From the NCBI GenBank assembly GCA_014904985.1, contig MU128950.1, positions 85,252 through 149,251 on the forward strand: a stretch of DNA of 64,000 nucleotides. The letters are read 5' to 3'. The notes under the pieces are model-generated. The model saw only the letters and a program-made list of their open reading frames with translations. It searched no databases and was not told where the DNA came from. Below, one piece after another: positions 11,217-24,222 of the stretch (position 1 is the first letter of the stretch; the number at the start of each line of letters is the position of its first letter). This stretch comes from Hydnum rufescens UP504 (Eukaryota; Basidiomycota; Agaricomycetes; Cantharellales; Hydnaceae). A program made the translations under genes and the position numbers.

Positions 11217-13499
11217 ACTGGTGGTCCTTACAGGGGTAACTCTCACTTCAATAAACCTTTCACCTCTCCAAAGACATTCCACACCAACAATGTGATGACA
11301 TCCACATACTCAGAAACAATGGCCAGAGTAGCAAATCCATGAGCTATGCCTTGGCCTACTGGTAGAGATGCTCTGCATTTTAAGGGAAAACATCTCGACA
11401 ACTTCCTCCTTGACTATGAAGCTTGCTGCAATGATGCCCTCTACGATGACCACAAGAAGTGCAAGCACATTATACAATTTTGCAGCAACAAAGAAGCTGA
11501 ACTTCTCAAGAATCTCCCAGAAGTTAAGAACCCAACAACCTTTGAAGCCCTGGCTACTTGTCTCAGGAAACTTTATGGACAGACAGACAGGTGACAATGA
11601 TACACTCGAGAACGACTAGCAGACTTCTCCAACAGAAGAGAATGATTGTCAATGAGGCAGACCTGGACAAATACTATTGTGAATTTATCACTCAAGTGCA
11701 GTGTCTCAATGAAAAGAAAGTCCTAGCTGAACAAGACCGAGATGACCTTTTCTGGCAAGGGATTCCATGACGTCTCCAGAAGATTGTACTCCCATTGTTT
11801 CGCTATGTCCCAGGATTTGATGACACAAAACCTTTGGACTGCACAACAGCCTATGACACTATGAAGACCATACTCAAAGAGGATCTCTATTACAACTTCA
11901 GACATCTCAACAAGGATAGACCACAAACCACAACAAAGGCCAAGAAGTCTAAACCTAGGATCAGTTATTACAAATTGCACAGCAGATATAGTGATTCCTC
12001 AGACAAATCAGAAGCCTCAGAAAGTGCAGAGGAAGACAGCAGCTCTGATAGCAAAAGTGAAGAAGAACCAGTGGCCATATCACCTTCCTCCATTAAAAAG
12101 GTCTCCACCAAATTGAAGCCTATAGTCATCCCATCACTTCACAATGTGACAGAACAAATCAGTGACCTCACAATCCTTCAACGAAATGAAAATCTACATG
12201 GCACAGTCACAGCAGAATGGGCAAGCTCCTAGTCCTTATATGCAGCCTACCCATCCAGAAACATGGATACAAGGAAGTCCGGCTACCTATCCAAACAATC
12301 AGCCACTCAGATCTAATTGCACCCAAGGTCCAAACATGTCTGCTGGTGCAACTCTCTGTTGGTTCTGTGACAAGACTGGAGCACATAACATTGGAATGAA
12401 GAACTGCCCAGATGCTCAGGCTATGGTTTGACAAGGCATCATCAAGTACTATATTGAAGCAAGGCTTGTGAAGATGGATGACACCCAATTGCCACAAGGA
12501 ATAGCAGGAAAAGGAGGAATCAAACAAGCCATTGTGGACAACATCAAACAGATCAGAGAGGAATCTTCTCATCAACAAACCACTGGAGCAATCAGTATTG
12601 TTGACAAAAATGGACATTCTCCCTTCACAACACACTCATATGTGATAGCAGCAGGCCCCTTTATATCTGCACCAGCTGCCAAGATGAACAAACCTGATTA
12701 TTGTCATAACCCAATGGGAGACAAAGCCAATCAACGTCCTAAACATTGAATGTATGTTGATGTGCCTCCGTGCGGCCCAACACAAGACAAACCTCCTATT
12801 AACCAGCCAGACTCATTACCAATGAACCCAGAACCAGTACAACCAGCTCCAGAAAATCCTCTGCAACCAAGTTATCCACCTGGAATACTGCCATCCTCAG
12901 TTCTGAATGAGCCTGCCACAGAGAAACCTGCTCATCAAAGACCCCATCCTCCTCAAACCAATCCCCAAGAAGAAATGATAGACATCGAAGTAGCTCGACC
13001 AGAAAAACGAATTCCCAAGAATCCTCCAACATATTGTTTTACCATGGACTTTCAAGATGCCTGTGAAGACAAGGAGATAGCAAAGAAGGTGCTAAACCAA
13101 ACAGTCGAAATAACTCTTGGAGACTTCCTTGGGACAGCCCATGGACCTGCCAAAATACTTGCAGCTGGACTAAAGCTCAAACATGAATATAATCCTAAAC
13201 ATCGAGAGCCACTCACAGTCAATCATGCTACTCTAAAACTGCGTTTTCCCATGATGGAAGCCTCTGACTATGACTCTGATGATGAAGCAGAATTGGAGGA
13301 CTACTATGATCTCATGATGACCAAAGACCTTGATGAAGAGCCATATCCACAAACACAACGATCGCAAAATCATCATCGAGCACAAGTAAATCTTGTAGGA
13401 ATCCTTGGACCAAATCCTTTATTTGCCATGGACACAGGAAAGATCGCAGCCAAGGCCACAGGACAAAATGGAACTAAAGATGTTGTACTCATGATCAGT
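11217..13499 (+). pseudogene. F2 Gag region (decayed)
   Basis: Consecutive + strand frames form one Gag-like protein broken by stops and shifts. A helical capsid-like part lies at 11346-11770 ('DYEACCNDALYDDHKKCKHI' onwards). A Ser/Asp/Glu-rich linker is near 12000-12080. A CX2C...H...C zinc-knuckle-like segment is at about 12355-12410 ('CWFCDKTGAHNIGMKNC'). A Pro/Gln-rich part follows, then 'PPTYCFTMDFQDACEDKEIA' near 13040. The frame reaches the protease active-site region at 13499 and is cut there by the minus-strand F3. Several stops are TGA (11768, 12429, 12747), consistent with CGA decay. The family is gypsy by its downstream RT. Confidence 0.7.
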
Positions 13500-15002
13500 T
13501 CAATCTCCGGGTTGTGATGGTGAGCCCATGTGTGCCCTATGATCAGCTTGGTTTTCCCCCAGTCCGATCACAGAGAACACTACCCGCTCAGAGTGATCAT
13601 TGATTCGGAGGATGACCTCAACCTCTTCACGGACAGACCCCATTTCATTCAGTGTTCCATCAACATTGTAGACTGGGATCGGGCGTGCAAGGGGTCGTAT
13701 GTCTAGACCATTTTCCTTTGCGAAGGTCGGGTCCATGAACATTCCGGTGGCTCCGGAGTCCAGTAGGGCCTTTCCGGCACAGATCGCTCCAGTCCGCGGT
13801 GATTGGATTTTCACCTTGATCTCTGTGGCTCGTCTGGGGTCTTCGGAAAGGAGGCGGATAGAAGGGGGGGGGTTGTAGACAGGGTCAACCTCAGTTGATA
13901 CGCTTTCAGATTCGTCACTCTCATCGTCGGAGAAAAACATGTCATTTCCAACTCCGTATGTACAGTTTTCGAGAGAGGAGAATCTGTTGGTCAGGCAGGA
14001 CGCATCCTTCACTGCTGACCATTGGGAAAATCCTGCGGAGGCGATCCCTGAGCTTCTGAGGCATTCTTCGGAGCTGGGAACAGTTTCCGTAACTCCTCGC
14101 GGATGATTGCTCCAATGTCTTCCGTGGCGCGGATGAATTGTTGTGGCTTCCGCGGGTGGGGGCAGTCACGAGAGATGTGTCCCAACTCTTGACAGTTATA
14201 ACACCGTCGTGCCTCTCGTTTCCGAGTCGAGTCTACATCCATGGGAGTGAATGAAGTCGATGAGGAGGGTGTCGGTGCAGGAGGGAGTGTGGTCGGTCTA
14301 GGAGTGATGGGTGCTGCTGTCCGGGGTTTCTCCGATGGATGTCGGGGGTTTCTCGGAGTGTATGGGGTTGTACCGGATGTGGCTTGTCGGAACCGGAGAT
14401 ATAGGTTATCCAGACGCCGTGCTGTGTCCTGCCATCCTCCGAGTGTCTCCGGCAGATCACTGAGGTGCATTTTTTCCAACAGTCTTTCGTTGAGGCCCTG
14501 CTGATACGCATCAATCAACGCTTCCTCTCCGAATCCGGTTCGTCCTGCCAAGGCGTCAAAGTGCGCGGTGTATTCCTCTGCGGACATCTTCCCTTGTTTC
14601 AGATTCCGGAGTTGGGATCTTGCAGTGAACTCCCGGTCCGGTTCTCCGAAAGCACTTTCAAAGGCAACCAGGAACCCTTCAAAGGTCTCGTATGGATTGT
14701 GGGTTTCCGGATCTAGGAAGGAGGTGGAGAGACTTTCCGCCCATGCTCCGGCAGTTCCATCCTTCATCCAGGAGAGTGTGTACAGGATTTTGTGCAACTC
14801 TGTTGGATAGACTCTAGGTTGGAGGGCAATGTTCAGCCGGACGGAGCGTAGGAAACTCTCTGTTTTCTTCCGATCGCCAGAGAATGGTTCGGGGTCAGCT
14901 CCCTTGGCCTCGCGAGCAGACTGGGTAGGCGGAGGGTGCTGCTGGAGTGTCTGCTGGACTGCAGCTGACACAAAGCCAGCGACATGTGTCCCTTGGTTCC
15001 GC
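13500..15002 (-). pseudogene. F3 gag-protease fragment, rearranged duplicate
   Basis: Minus-strand Gag frame (15002 to 14009) with 'GTHVAGFVSAAVQQTLQQH', a capsid-like part, and the zinc knuckle 'CYNCQELGHISRDC'. It ends TGA and overlaps the pol frame in -1, which runs 14012-13500 with the protease motif 'LLDSGATGMFMDP'. It matches the segment 19046-20560 of the F3 copy just to the right. So it is a second copy of gag-PR only, abruptly bounded by an F2 LTR on the right and by F2 gag-protease sequence on the left. Of the F3 copies in the window, this fragment is the least decayed over gag. Confidence 0.85.
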
Positions 15003-16545
15003 TGTGGAAGATAAAAAACATCCAGTATCAGAAAATGCGAAATCACACCACTTCCAGCCATTGGAGGATCACATGACCAATTACGAAATTAATTACGGCT
15101 ACGCGCGGAAATCGAATTCGTTCTATAACTCCGTCAGTTTTGATCGGAGAGGTACGCCCATATAACTCTTAGAAAGCTACGATTCACACCTTTCGAACGG
15201 TACCAAACACAAGTCGAACGGACCAGAACTGCACTCTCCAGGCCAATTTTACTACCAAGAATCCGGAATTTCCAGTAAAAAACGAATTTCTCCGTCAGTT
15301 CGCATTCAATCCTTTCGGAACAACCGCGCTTAGAAAGATATAAAAAATCCGCATCCGACGGTACTGAGCACGCGAAGAACAGATCAAAACTGAACTCTAC
15401 AGAGCGATATTACTATCAGAATCAACACCCATCAGTAAAAAACGAATTTCTCTGTCAGTTTACACCGGATCTTCTCGGAACCACCGCGCCCAGAAAGCTG
15501 TGAAAATCCGCATCTAATGATACCAAGAACGTCTATTACGGATGCAAACTGCTGTTTCTGCATCGAATCCCATCCTATGCACTTGTTCCCATTATCAACC
15601 AACAACAAAACACCTTAACCACTGGACTATGCTCAAATTAATCTCCAAAACCCGGAGATATCCTTTCATTTCGCCTCCAGAATGCTCCACATGGTCAGTG
15701 ACCACATGCTCCAAGCATTCCACATGCTCAGCAAATTGGTGACATCACCCCCCCTCATGATTCTTTTGTTCTCCTTATGAATGACATCACTATGACATCA
15801 CCCTCATGATTCCTTTTGTTCTCTTTATGAATGACTCAGCTATGACCGCATTATTACATCATCTTGTTATTTTTCTTTTGTTCTCACCTATGACTCACAT
15901 ATGACTCACCCATGGGGGAGTCATATTTCTTAAACACAGCCACCTTCAGAAAGGTATAAAAGCTGGTAGATTTCCTGTACCCCACACAATAATCTCCTCT
16001 CTGGAATCATTACTGTCAACCACTGTCAACTTTTCTGCTTGCCTCTAAAGAACAGTCTATCTATAAGCCATCTGGAGCTAAGTCATCTTCAAGGTTGTTG
16101 AGACAAAGCCACTGGTAGCCCTCTACGCGAATCACAAAGCCAAGGATAGTTGCAGGACCTAAGGTTAGAGTTGCTGGACATCCAAGGAAAAGTAAGCATA
16201 ACGAATACGTATCAGGTTTGAAGAAGAGAAAGAAAACATACTAACAAGACTAACAAGCACTGACCAGTCTAAACCCACAGATATCCGCATTTTGACCAGG
16301 AGAACATAAACAAGAATACACAAATATCAGTAACAACAACACAACACGAACGACTATAAGCTTCTACAAGCATCCCAGACGTATAAGCCTTTCTATAAGC
16401 CATCCACACGACGTATAAAGCCTTCTATAAGCATCCTACACGATATATCATTGACTATACAGCTAGTCATATCCCTCCTATTCTCCACTGAACACCATAC
16501 CACGTCTTACAGAGTGTGATCAACCATTGAAGGAACCAGCCAACG
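15003..16545 (+). mobile_element. F2 LTR (copy b), 3' end truncated
   Basis: Starts TGTGGAAGATAAAAAAC inside F3 gag sequence and follows the F2 LTR to the words ATCAACCATTGAAGG. It then stops short of the usual last 100 bp and runs straight into F3 integrase. The TATAAAA box is at about 15956. It retains many CpG sites that are TpG or CpA in copies a and c, so it looks younger. Confidence 0.8.
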
Positions 16546-19500
16546 ATACGTCTGTCTGGGGTGGAATGCTGTGGAGAAGTTGGTTTTAACTCCAAGGAGT
16601 GAATTGAGTTCCTTCATGAACTTCGAGGTGAATGTGGTGCCCCGATCGCTGATGATGGTCTCTGGAAGGCCATGGTGCCTCCAGACATTGTCTCGGAAAA
16701 GGCGGGTGACTCCGGCAGAGTCCACTGTGGTCGTTGTGGGCATCACATGAATCCGTTTGGAGAGTCGGTCGACGACGATCATCACACTGTCAAATCCATG
16801 CGACTCTGGGAGCTCCGTGATCATGTCCACTGATATGACTTGCCATCAGCGGTCCGGAACCGGATTAGGGTGGAGAGTTCCGGACGGTTTGGATGGGAAG
16901 GTTTTGGTCCGATTGCAGGTGTCACAGGTGGAGACATAGGTTGCGACATACCGTGACATCCCTGGCCACCAGTAGTGGCGAGACACAAGTTCATATGTCT
17001 TCCATCGTCCAGGGTGGCCTGTGGTTGGGGTGTCGTGGTGTTCACGGACTAGGTCATGATGGAGTTTGGAGTCCAGTGGAACATAGACACGTCTGCAGAA
17101 AAGGACCAGAGACCCTTGGAGTTCCCAATCTTTCAGGTGAGCCTTCGGGCCATCTCCGTTTAACTCCTTGATGATCTGGACTACTTTGTCATCAATCTCC
17201 GTGGCCCTTTTGATCCGAGCCATCAAGCTCCGACTAGGTCCTTCCACTGCCACAACCTCTGTGGTGTCTAGGGCATGGGACTGGAAAGCAGTCGGCTTCA
17301 GTAGGACTACATCGGAGTTATCGGAGTCTCCTCGCGGATGGTCTGGGCGCCGTGAAAGAGCATCCGGTTTCCCAGACTGTGATCCGGAGCGGTGCTGGAG
17401 GGTGAAGTTGAACCGGGAAAGGAAAATATTCCAGCGGGCTTGTCTCCGATTCAGCTTCTGTGCAGTCCGGAAGTACTGAAGGTTCTGGTGGTCTGTCAAG
17501 ATCTCAATCGGATGTGGAGAGCCCTCTAGGTAATGTCTCCATGCCTCCAGAGCTCGGATAATGGCCATGAGCTCCTTGTCATAGATGTCATAATTCCTCT
17601 CAGCCTCTGACAGACTTTTCGATAGGAAACCTACTGGGTGCCACTTTCCATCCTCTTGGAGCTGTGAGAGTACTGCTCCGGTTGCATATCCGGAGGCATC
17701 GGCTTCCACTCGGAAGCGTCCGGACTCAGAGGGAAAGACTAGGATCGGTGCGGAGGTGACAAGGGATTTCAGTTTGATGAAGGCATTACGTTCAGCATTG
17801 GCCCATTGGAAGGGAGTGTCCTTCCGGGTGAGATCATTCAAAGGTCTGGCAACCTTAGCGAAATCCTGGATGAACCGGCAGTAGAAGTTGATGAATCCAA
17901 GGAATGACTGCGTCTCCTTCAGGTTCTTGGGTTCTGGCCATTCCATTACACCTGCAACCTTGATAGGGTCCATCTCCACATGATCCGGGGTGAACACCAT
18001 CCCTAGATACTCAATCCGGTCCCGGAAGAACTCACACTTTTCAGGTTTCAAGAAGAGGTTGTTCTCCCTGGAGTGTCTGCAGGATCCCTCGGACACCGTG
18101 GACGTACTCCTCCCGGGTCTTGGCAAAGCTTAGGATGTCATCCAGATACACGATGCACACTCCATTGTCGATCCATTCCCGGAGGACATCATTGATCATG
18201 TTCTGGAAGGTACCCGGAGAGTTGCAAAGTCCAAAGAACATGACCAAGGGTTCAAACAGTCCTCGGTTAGTCCGGAAAGCCGCTTTCCATTCTTCTCCGT
18301 CTGCCATCCGGATATTCTGGAAGCCCCACCGCAAGTCCAGTTTCCCAAACACTTTGGCTCCTCAGAGTCGGTCAATGACATCAGAGATCAGAGGTAAGGG
18401 GTATGCATTCTTGACCGTGATGTCATTGAGTTTCCGGTAGTCCTGGACTAGCCGAAAACCTCCATCTTTTTTCTTCACAAAGAACACTGGGGCAGCCATA
18501 GGGGATTTGGAAGGGCGGATCCGACCGGAGGCCAGGTTTTCCTTCAGGAAGTCATCGAGTTCCTTTTGCTCTGCTGGGGAGAGTGGGAAGAGTTTGGCTG
18601 GGGGAGGCAGCTGGGCTCCCTTGTTAAACTCGATGTGGTGATCCCATGGTTTCCGGCCAGGGAGCTGATCAAAGGAGTCCTTGGAAAACACATCTCGGAA
18701 GTCACGGAATTCCTCTGGGACAAGCTCCTCGAAATGTCTTCACTGGCTCATTTGCTTTGGCTTTCGCAGCCTCTGCCAGTCTCTGGGAAGGGGTGCTCAT
18801 TGCTCGGACAATCTCGGAGTGCTCAGTGTCACTGGGGAAGTAAGCTGCAAAGATGGCATCTCCTTTTTCCAGTGTCAGGGACTCATTAATGTCATCAGCA
18901 TCATCCTCCATAGGAGTGGGAGGTGTCCGGGGTTCTTCCAGTGTCTTCCTGGAGATTCTCCCTCGCCGACGCTCCGCGTTCCGCATCTTCCGGATCACTA
19001 CACGACAGTCAGATGGGCACCGGGTCAGTGTGACTACCCCAGTTGTCCAGTCAATCTCCGGGTTGTGATGGTGAAGCCATGTGTGCCCTATGATCAGCTT
19101 GGTTTTCCCCAGTCCGATCACAGAGAACACTACCCGCTCGGAGTGATCATTGATTCGGAGGATGACCTCAACCTCTTCACGGACAGACCCCATTTCATTC
19201 AGTGTTCCATCAACATTGTAGACTGGGATTGGGCGTGCAAGGGGTCATATGTCTAGACCATTTTCCTTTGCGAAGGTCGGGTCCATGAACATTCCGGTGG
19301 CTCCGGAGTCCAGTAGGGCCTTTCCGGCACAGATCGCTCCAGTCCTGCAGTGATTGGATTTTCACCTTGATCTCTGTGGCTCGTCTGGGGTCTTCGGAAA
19401 GGAGGCGGATAGAAGGGGGAGGGTTGTAGACAGGGTCAACCTCAGTTGATACGCTTTCAGATTCGTCACTCTCATCGTCGGAGAAAAACATGTCATTTCC

Positions 19501-19565
19501 AACTCCGTATGTACAGTTTTCGAGAGAGGAGAATCTGTTGGTCAGGCAGGACGCATCCTTCACTG
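16546..19565 (-). pseudogene. F3 pol (protease-RT-RNase H-integrase), 3' truncated
   Basis: Minus-strand frames from right to left. Protease region at 19565-19193 has a frameshift in the DSG area. RT at about 18690-18040 carries '[20 protein letters not shown]', 'FGLCNSPGTFQNMINDVL' and the YLDD catalytic motif in 'CIVYLDDILSFAKT'. RNase H is at about 17760-17400 ('EADASGYATGAVLSQ', 'YDKELMAIIRALEAW'). The integrase HHCC zinc region is at about 17080-16900 ('CDTCNRTK') and the core at 16830-16551 ('IISDRGTTFTSKF'). The integrase C-terminus, chromodomain and 3' LTR are missing because the copy is joined to an F2 LTR at 16545. There are several frameshifts but few CpG-type stops. Confidence 0.85.
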
Positions 19566-20661
19566 CTGACCATTGGGAAAATCCTGCGGAGGCAATCCCT
19601 GAGCTTCTGAGGCATTCTTCGGAGCTGGGAATAGTTTCCGTAACTCCTCACGGATGATTGCTCCAATGTCTTCCATGGCGCAGGATGAATTGTTGTGGCT
19701 TCCATGGGTGGGGACAGTCATGAGAGATGTGTCCCAACTCTTGACAGTTATAACACCAGTCATGCCTCTCGTTTCCGAGTCGAGTCTACATCCATGGGAG
19801 TGAATGAAGTCGATGAGGAGGGTGTCGGTGCAGGAGGGAGTGTGGTCGGTCTAGGAGTGATGGGTGCTGCTGTCCGGGGTTTCTCCGTGGATGTTGGGGG
19901 GTTTCTCAGAGTGTATGGGGTTGTACCGGATGTGGCTTGTCGGAACCGGAGATATAGGTTATCCAGATGCCGTGCTGTGTCCTGCCATCCTCCGAGTGTC
20001 TCCGGCAGATCACTGAGGTGCATTTTTTCCAACAGTCTTTCGTTGAGGCCCCGCTGATACGCATCAATCAACGCTTCCTCTCCGAATCCGGTTCGTCCTG
20101 CCAAGGCATCAAAGTGCGCGGTGTATTCCTCTGCAGACATCTTCCCTTGTTTCAGATTCCAGGAGTTGGGATCGTGCAGTGAACTCCCGGTCCGGTTCTC
20201 CGAAAGCGCTTTCAAAGGCAACCAGGAACCCTTCAAAGGTCTCGTATGGATTGTGGGTTTCCGGATCTAGGAAGGAGGTGGAGAGACTTTCTGCCCATGC
20301 TCCAGCAGTTCCATCCTTCATCCAGGAGAGTGTGTACAGGATTTTGTGCAACTCTGTCAGATAGACTCTAGGTTGGAGGGCAATGTTCAGCCAGATGGAG
20401 CATAGGAAACTCTCCGTTTTCTTCCGATCGCCAGAGAATGGTTCGGGGTCGGCTCCCTTGGCCTCGCGAGCAGACTGGGTAGGCGGAGGGTGCTGCTGGA
20501 GTGTCTGCTGGACTGCAGCTGACACAAAGCCAGCGACGTGCGTCCCTTGGTTCCGCATGTCATCCAGCTCCTCACTGGAGGGCAGCATTTTGTTGTTGGA
20601 GTTGGGTGAGGAGGTGTTGGAGGTGGTCGGCGGTAATGGCTACTGGAGCACCGTCGGACAT
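19566..20661 (-). pseudogene. F3 gag (minus copy)
   Basis: The start is taken at the ATG at 20661 ('MSDGAPVAITADHLQHLLTQ'). The more upstream ATG of the plus copy is ACG here, so the upstream ATG probably arose by CpG decay. A capsid-like part follows, then a frameshift near 20160 and the zinc-knuckle region with a further small insertion near 19760. The coiled-coil N-terminus (Gln/Leu-rich) is typical of chromovirus Gag. Confidence 0.8.
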
Positions 20662-20727
20662 TTCAGAATGAGGAGTGGGAGGGAAATCGGCGATACTAAG
20701 CAATCCAGATGGTGGGCTCGTGAGAGA

Positions 20728-20738
20728 GCTTTGGTCTT
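20728..20738 (-). other. Self-primer binding site of F3 (minus copy)
   Basis: Eleven bases, AGACCAAAGCT on the minus strand, 2 nt inside the LTR end. They equal the + strand word at 21047-21057 in the LTR, so they are complementary to the predicted 5' end of the minus-strand transcript, as in Tf1-type self-priming. Confidence 0.7.
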
Positions 20739-20739
20739 C

Positions 20740-21377
20740 TGTCAGGGCCACGCTGCGACGAGGGCACCAAACAAATGTAAACACAAATAATTCTGGCTAA
20801 GTCTGGTGTAAGTCCAGCTAAGTCCGCAAGAATCCGGGCAAGAATGAGATAAGGAGGTTAGGGATGTCGGAGGAGCAGTCCAGCAGCCCGGAAGGGACTA
20901 GGCGGAAATGAGCACAGCGGTCCTTAAGCTCATGGAGTCGACTGGATGATACTCGGAGCTGTAGTAACAGAAATCCTGAGATTATGTAATATGAATACGG
21001 ATACATGAAGCTGACTGTAGTCCGGAGTAACAGCAGAAATCCTGAGAGACCAAAGCTGGGGTCTCTGGACTTCGCTCTCGGACTACTTATACATGATGAC
21101 TATACTACGGGGGAGTGATCGCTAAACTGTGGGTGGTTACAAGGGGGACAGGAACAGGAACAGGAACTCGGCCAGGGGACAAACCGGAAGCAATGGGAAA
21201 TGAAAGGGAAATGAAACCAAGATAGGGTTGGATTGGAGTCAAACCAGAATCAAGCCAGAAGCAAAGTGGACTTGGGAGAAGGAACTAAGCGGAGAACTGG
21301 ACTGGAGGTGGGTGGACAAGGACCAGAGTGATACGGAGTGGACCAGAGTGGACTGGAGTAAGGGACAAACCCTGACA
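20740..21377 (-). mobile_element. F3 5' LTR (minus copy), 638 bp
   Basis: Ends TGTCAGGG and CCCTGACA. It matches the LTR at 54617-55293. The TATA-like TATAAGTA and the transcript start word lie inside it on the minus strand. The right edge abuts GGATCCGAATTAAACC, which resumes the F2 protease. No partner 3' LTR exists because the far end of this element was lost. Confidence 0.85.
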
Positions 21378-23280
21378 GGATCCGAATTAAACCTCATCTC
21401 CCAGGAAGTTCAGCAGAGGTTAAACATCCCAATAGACTACGATGGACAAAACTGGTCATTGCAAGGAATCAATAGTGGACCTGAACCCCTAGTTGGATGC
21501 TGTTGAAATGTCCCAATTGAAATAGTAGGAATATGATTCAATCATCACTTCTTTGTCAAAAAGGGAAGCTTTGAAGGCCATGATATACTTCTTGGACAAC
21601 CCTGGCTAGTAGGAGTTGGTGCTCAAATCAAATACGAAGGAGCTACAAACAGAATCCATGGAATGGACATTCAAGTCTATGAAAAAGGGAACCCATCAGG
21701 ATCATCAGTCTCTCTCCATGCCCTTATGAATGAATCCAGGGAACAGGTCAAACTCGTTCTTGCAGCAGCAGTGATACCACCAAATGAATGGCCTCCAGAT
21801 ACAAGCAAACCAGGTCCAGTGCAGCCGCAATATCGATATAAAACAAATGGAGTATCATTGGTTCGAATGGCACCCAAACCCCCACTACAAAATTATGAAT
21901 ACTATCACACAGAGGCAACCCCATCTGACCAATTGTTACAAGGAAACTTGCCATTTGTTCCAATGTTTGGCAGGGAATTGTCAGAGGCCTTATGACTCCC
22001 AGAAATGCACACAAAGGATTTCAGTCCAAGCACAAACAAGTACCTCATGGATGCTGTCATAAACAAGGAAAGCGTATCTGCATGGTATCTTCATGAAACT
22101 TGGAAATTGTCTTCTGCAGCATCAGGAAATCAGCTTGAGGACAACCTTGTGTGCATTTACAACAAATTGAAGCCAACCCTCATCAACAAATATCCCAAAA
22201 AAGCGGAAAACTTCAGCTATCGCATTGGCCAGGTCATCAGGAATGCAAAGAAGACAAAGTACAAGACTGTGGATAAGAAGAAAAATCCAATACCCCTAGG
22301 AGTTACTTGAAAACCAGTCATTCGTCTTCCCTACAAGGATCTTCCATTGATAACACCTCTCATTCTCCCCACACATCCCCTCAGCTTGAAGGATTTCCAG
22401 TACACCAAGAAGCTTACCCCAGAATGAGTCAAAAAGATAATTGACAATATCCCCAACGACTTCCTTTCAGAAGAAGAACTGGACTTGCTGCTCTATATGG
22501 TTGCTCAAAGGGAAAGGGGTCTTGCATTTGATGAATCTGAATGAGGAATCTTCAAGACAGAATACTTCCCAGATTATGTTATGGAAACAGTCCCTCACAT
22601 TCCATGGGAACTGCCTCCTATTCGTCCACCAAAAGCTATTGTTGCCACATTCATCAAGATGATTAAGGATCAATTGGCAGCTGGGAAATACAAAACATTG
22701 TGGTCCTCCTATCATTTCCAAATGTTCACAGTAGCAAAACCTAAAGGAGGTATTCAAATTGTCCATGATTTACAACCCCTAAACGCAGTCTCAGTTAAAG
22801 ACTCAGGATTGCCACCAAACATCAATGACTTTGCAGACAGCTTTGTGGGACACTCGGTCTATATTGTTGCAGATCTCTATGCAGGATATGATGGACGATG
22901 ACTAGCAGAAGAATCCCAAGAACTCACAACAAGTGATTCACCATTGGGTCCTGTAAAGCTCACAACACTGCCCCAAGGATACACAAACTCCATGCAAGAA
23001 TTCATGAAAACAGTCACACACATGATTAGGCCTATGAATCCAGAAAAAGGACCAAAAATGTGGGAACCTATCTCTGAAAATCCAAAGATTTGGCATTACA
23101 TATGGAATCAATTAAAGACCTATCTTTGGCCACTGCCAAGAGCTACAGATTTGTGGGGCTATTGGGAAAACAAGATTGTGGAGTGGAAACAAAGGAACCT
23201 TCTCCAAGAACTCCTAGGGAACCCCTTGCAGGAGCCCCAGATCTCCAAAACCACTTACGAATCCCCTGAAGAGACTCCAT
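21378..23280 (+). pseudogene. F2 protease and reverse transcriptase (decayed)
   Basis: The F2 frame resumes directly at the protease flap ('GSELNLISQEVQQRLNIPID'), then 'GHDILLGQPWLVGVGAQI'-like sequence at about 21570-21640. RT motifs run from about 22580: 'AKPKGGIQIVHDLQPLN', 'VADLYAGYDGR' followed by TGA, and 'TLPQGYTNSMQEFMKTVTHM'. After that the frame passes directly to 'PISENPKIWHYIWNQL', with no xxDD catalytic box, so the active site appears deleted. No RNase H or integrase is visible downstream. Several TGA/TAA stops are present. Gypsy-type by RT motif order. Confidence 0.7.
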
Positions 23281-24222
23281 AAAAGGAAAATTCAATTCTC
23301 AAAAAGGAAATCCCTGAAATATTTTCTACAAGCCGCATCACAAGACCACAACTAAAAAACTATAGATTCAAGACAACCCTAGAGACATGAGGCAAAGAAA
23401 ATCCTGAATTAATGCCCCTAGAGCCACAAAATGTTGAATCACAGAATGTGCTGAAACCCACGAAAACTCTTTCCAACCATCTTAAAAAACCTGCAGCTGC
23501 ATCAAAAATCAACACCCCTCTTCTTCTGGCTCCTTTCTTTATATGGCTATGTGATCCTCTGCACTCCTGACCAACTGTCACGAAGTCTAAACTTAATAAT
23601 ATGGCGTAACAAACCTGGTGACCCTTCATCTTCCATCTCTTCTCATTCTCATTCCATTTGGTATCTATTGTCGACATGCAACAACTCCATCAACCTGTCA
23701 ACTAAATCATCACAGCTAATATCTAAACTATGGCAAGGAATGGTTAAATAATGTCAAATGCGAGTATAGTAAGCCCAATGAGTATAAAAATGACACAACA
23801 GCTAACCAACAATATCCAAGCCTGTTTTTTGTGTCCTATCATACCCCATCAAAACCATCCTATCTTGACATGTCTGACTCCACTCATTTCGACTCAACCG
23901 CAAGCTCTGTTCAAAGCTACACATTTGAATACATCCACACACCTGCTCCCTCTCTGACTCCACCCACACCACTTGTAGAACTCAACCTGGATGGCAACAT
24001 CTTCCTTTCATCTCAAGTCAAAAGGAACAAAACGTAACTGACGAGGTATGGAAAGCAGGACATCTGCAAAAGACATCACTAACAATAAAACAGACCTTTT
24101 GGCCTGACTCTATCTCCTCTTCGCATGCTATTGTCAAGAATTACAATATCAACGAATCTTCTACCAATGCGCAGCCACTTGCAGGGCTCAAAACCCAGCG
24201 AACCATCAACCCTTGTCTTGCA
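23281..24222. other. F2 internal region, fragmentary frames
   Basis: Short + strand frames with Pro/Thr/Ser/His-rich content (23751-24037) but no recognised domain. Around 23607 there is AACAAACCTGGTGACCC, which resembles the sequence just after a 5' LTR in some retroelements, so a different element could begin here. Confidence 0.3.

Noticed and set aside
14241..15014. Plus-strand ORFs across F3 gag
   Set aside because: Antisense shadows of the minus-strand Gag frame. The same shadows appear at 19695-20790 and, on the minus strand, at 55243-57512.
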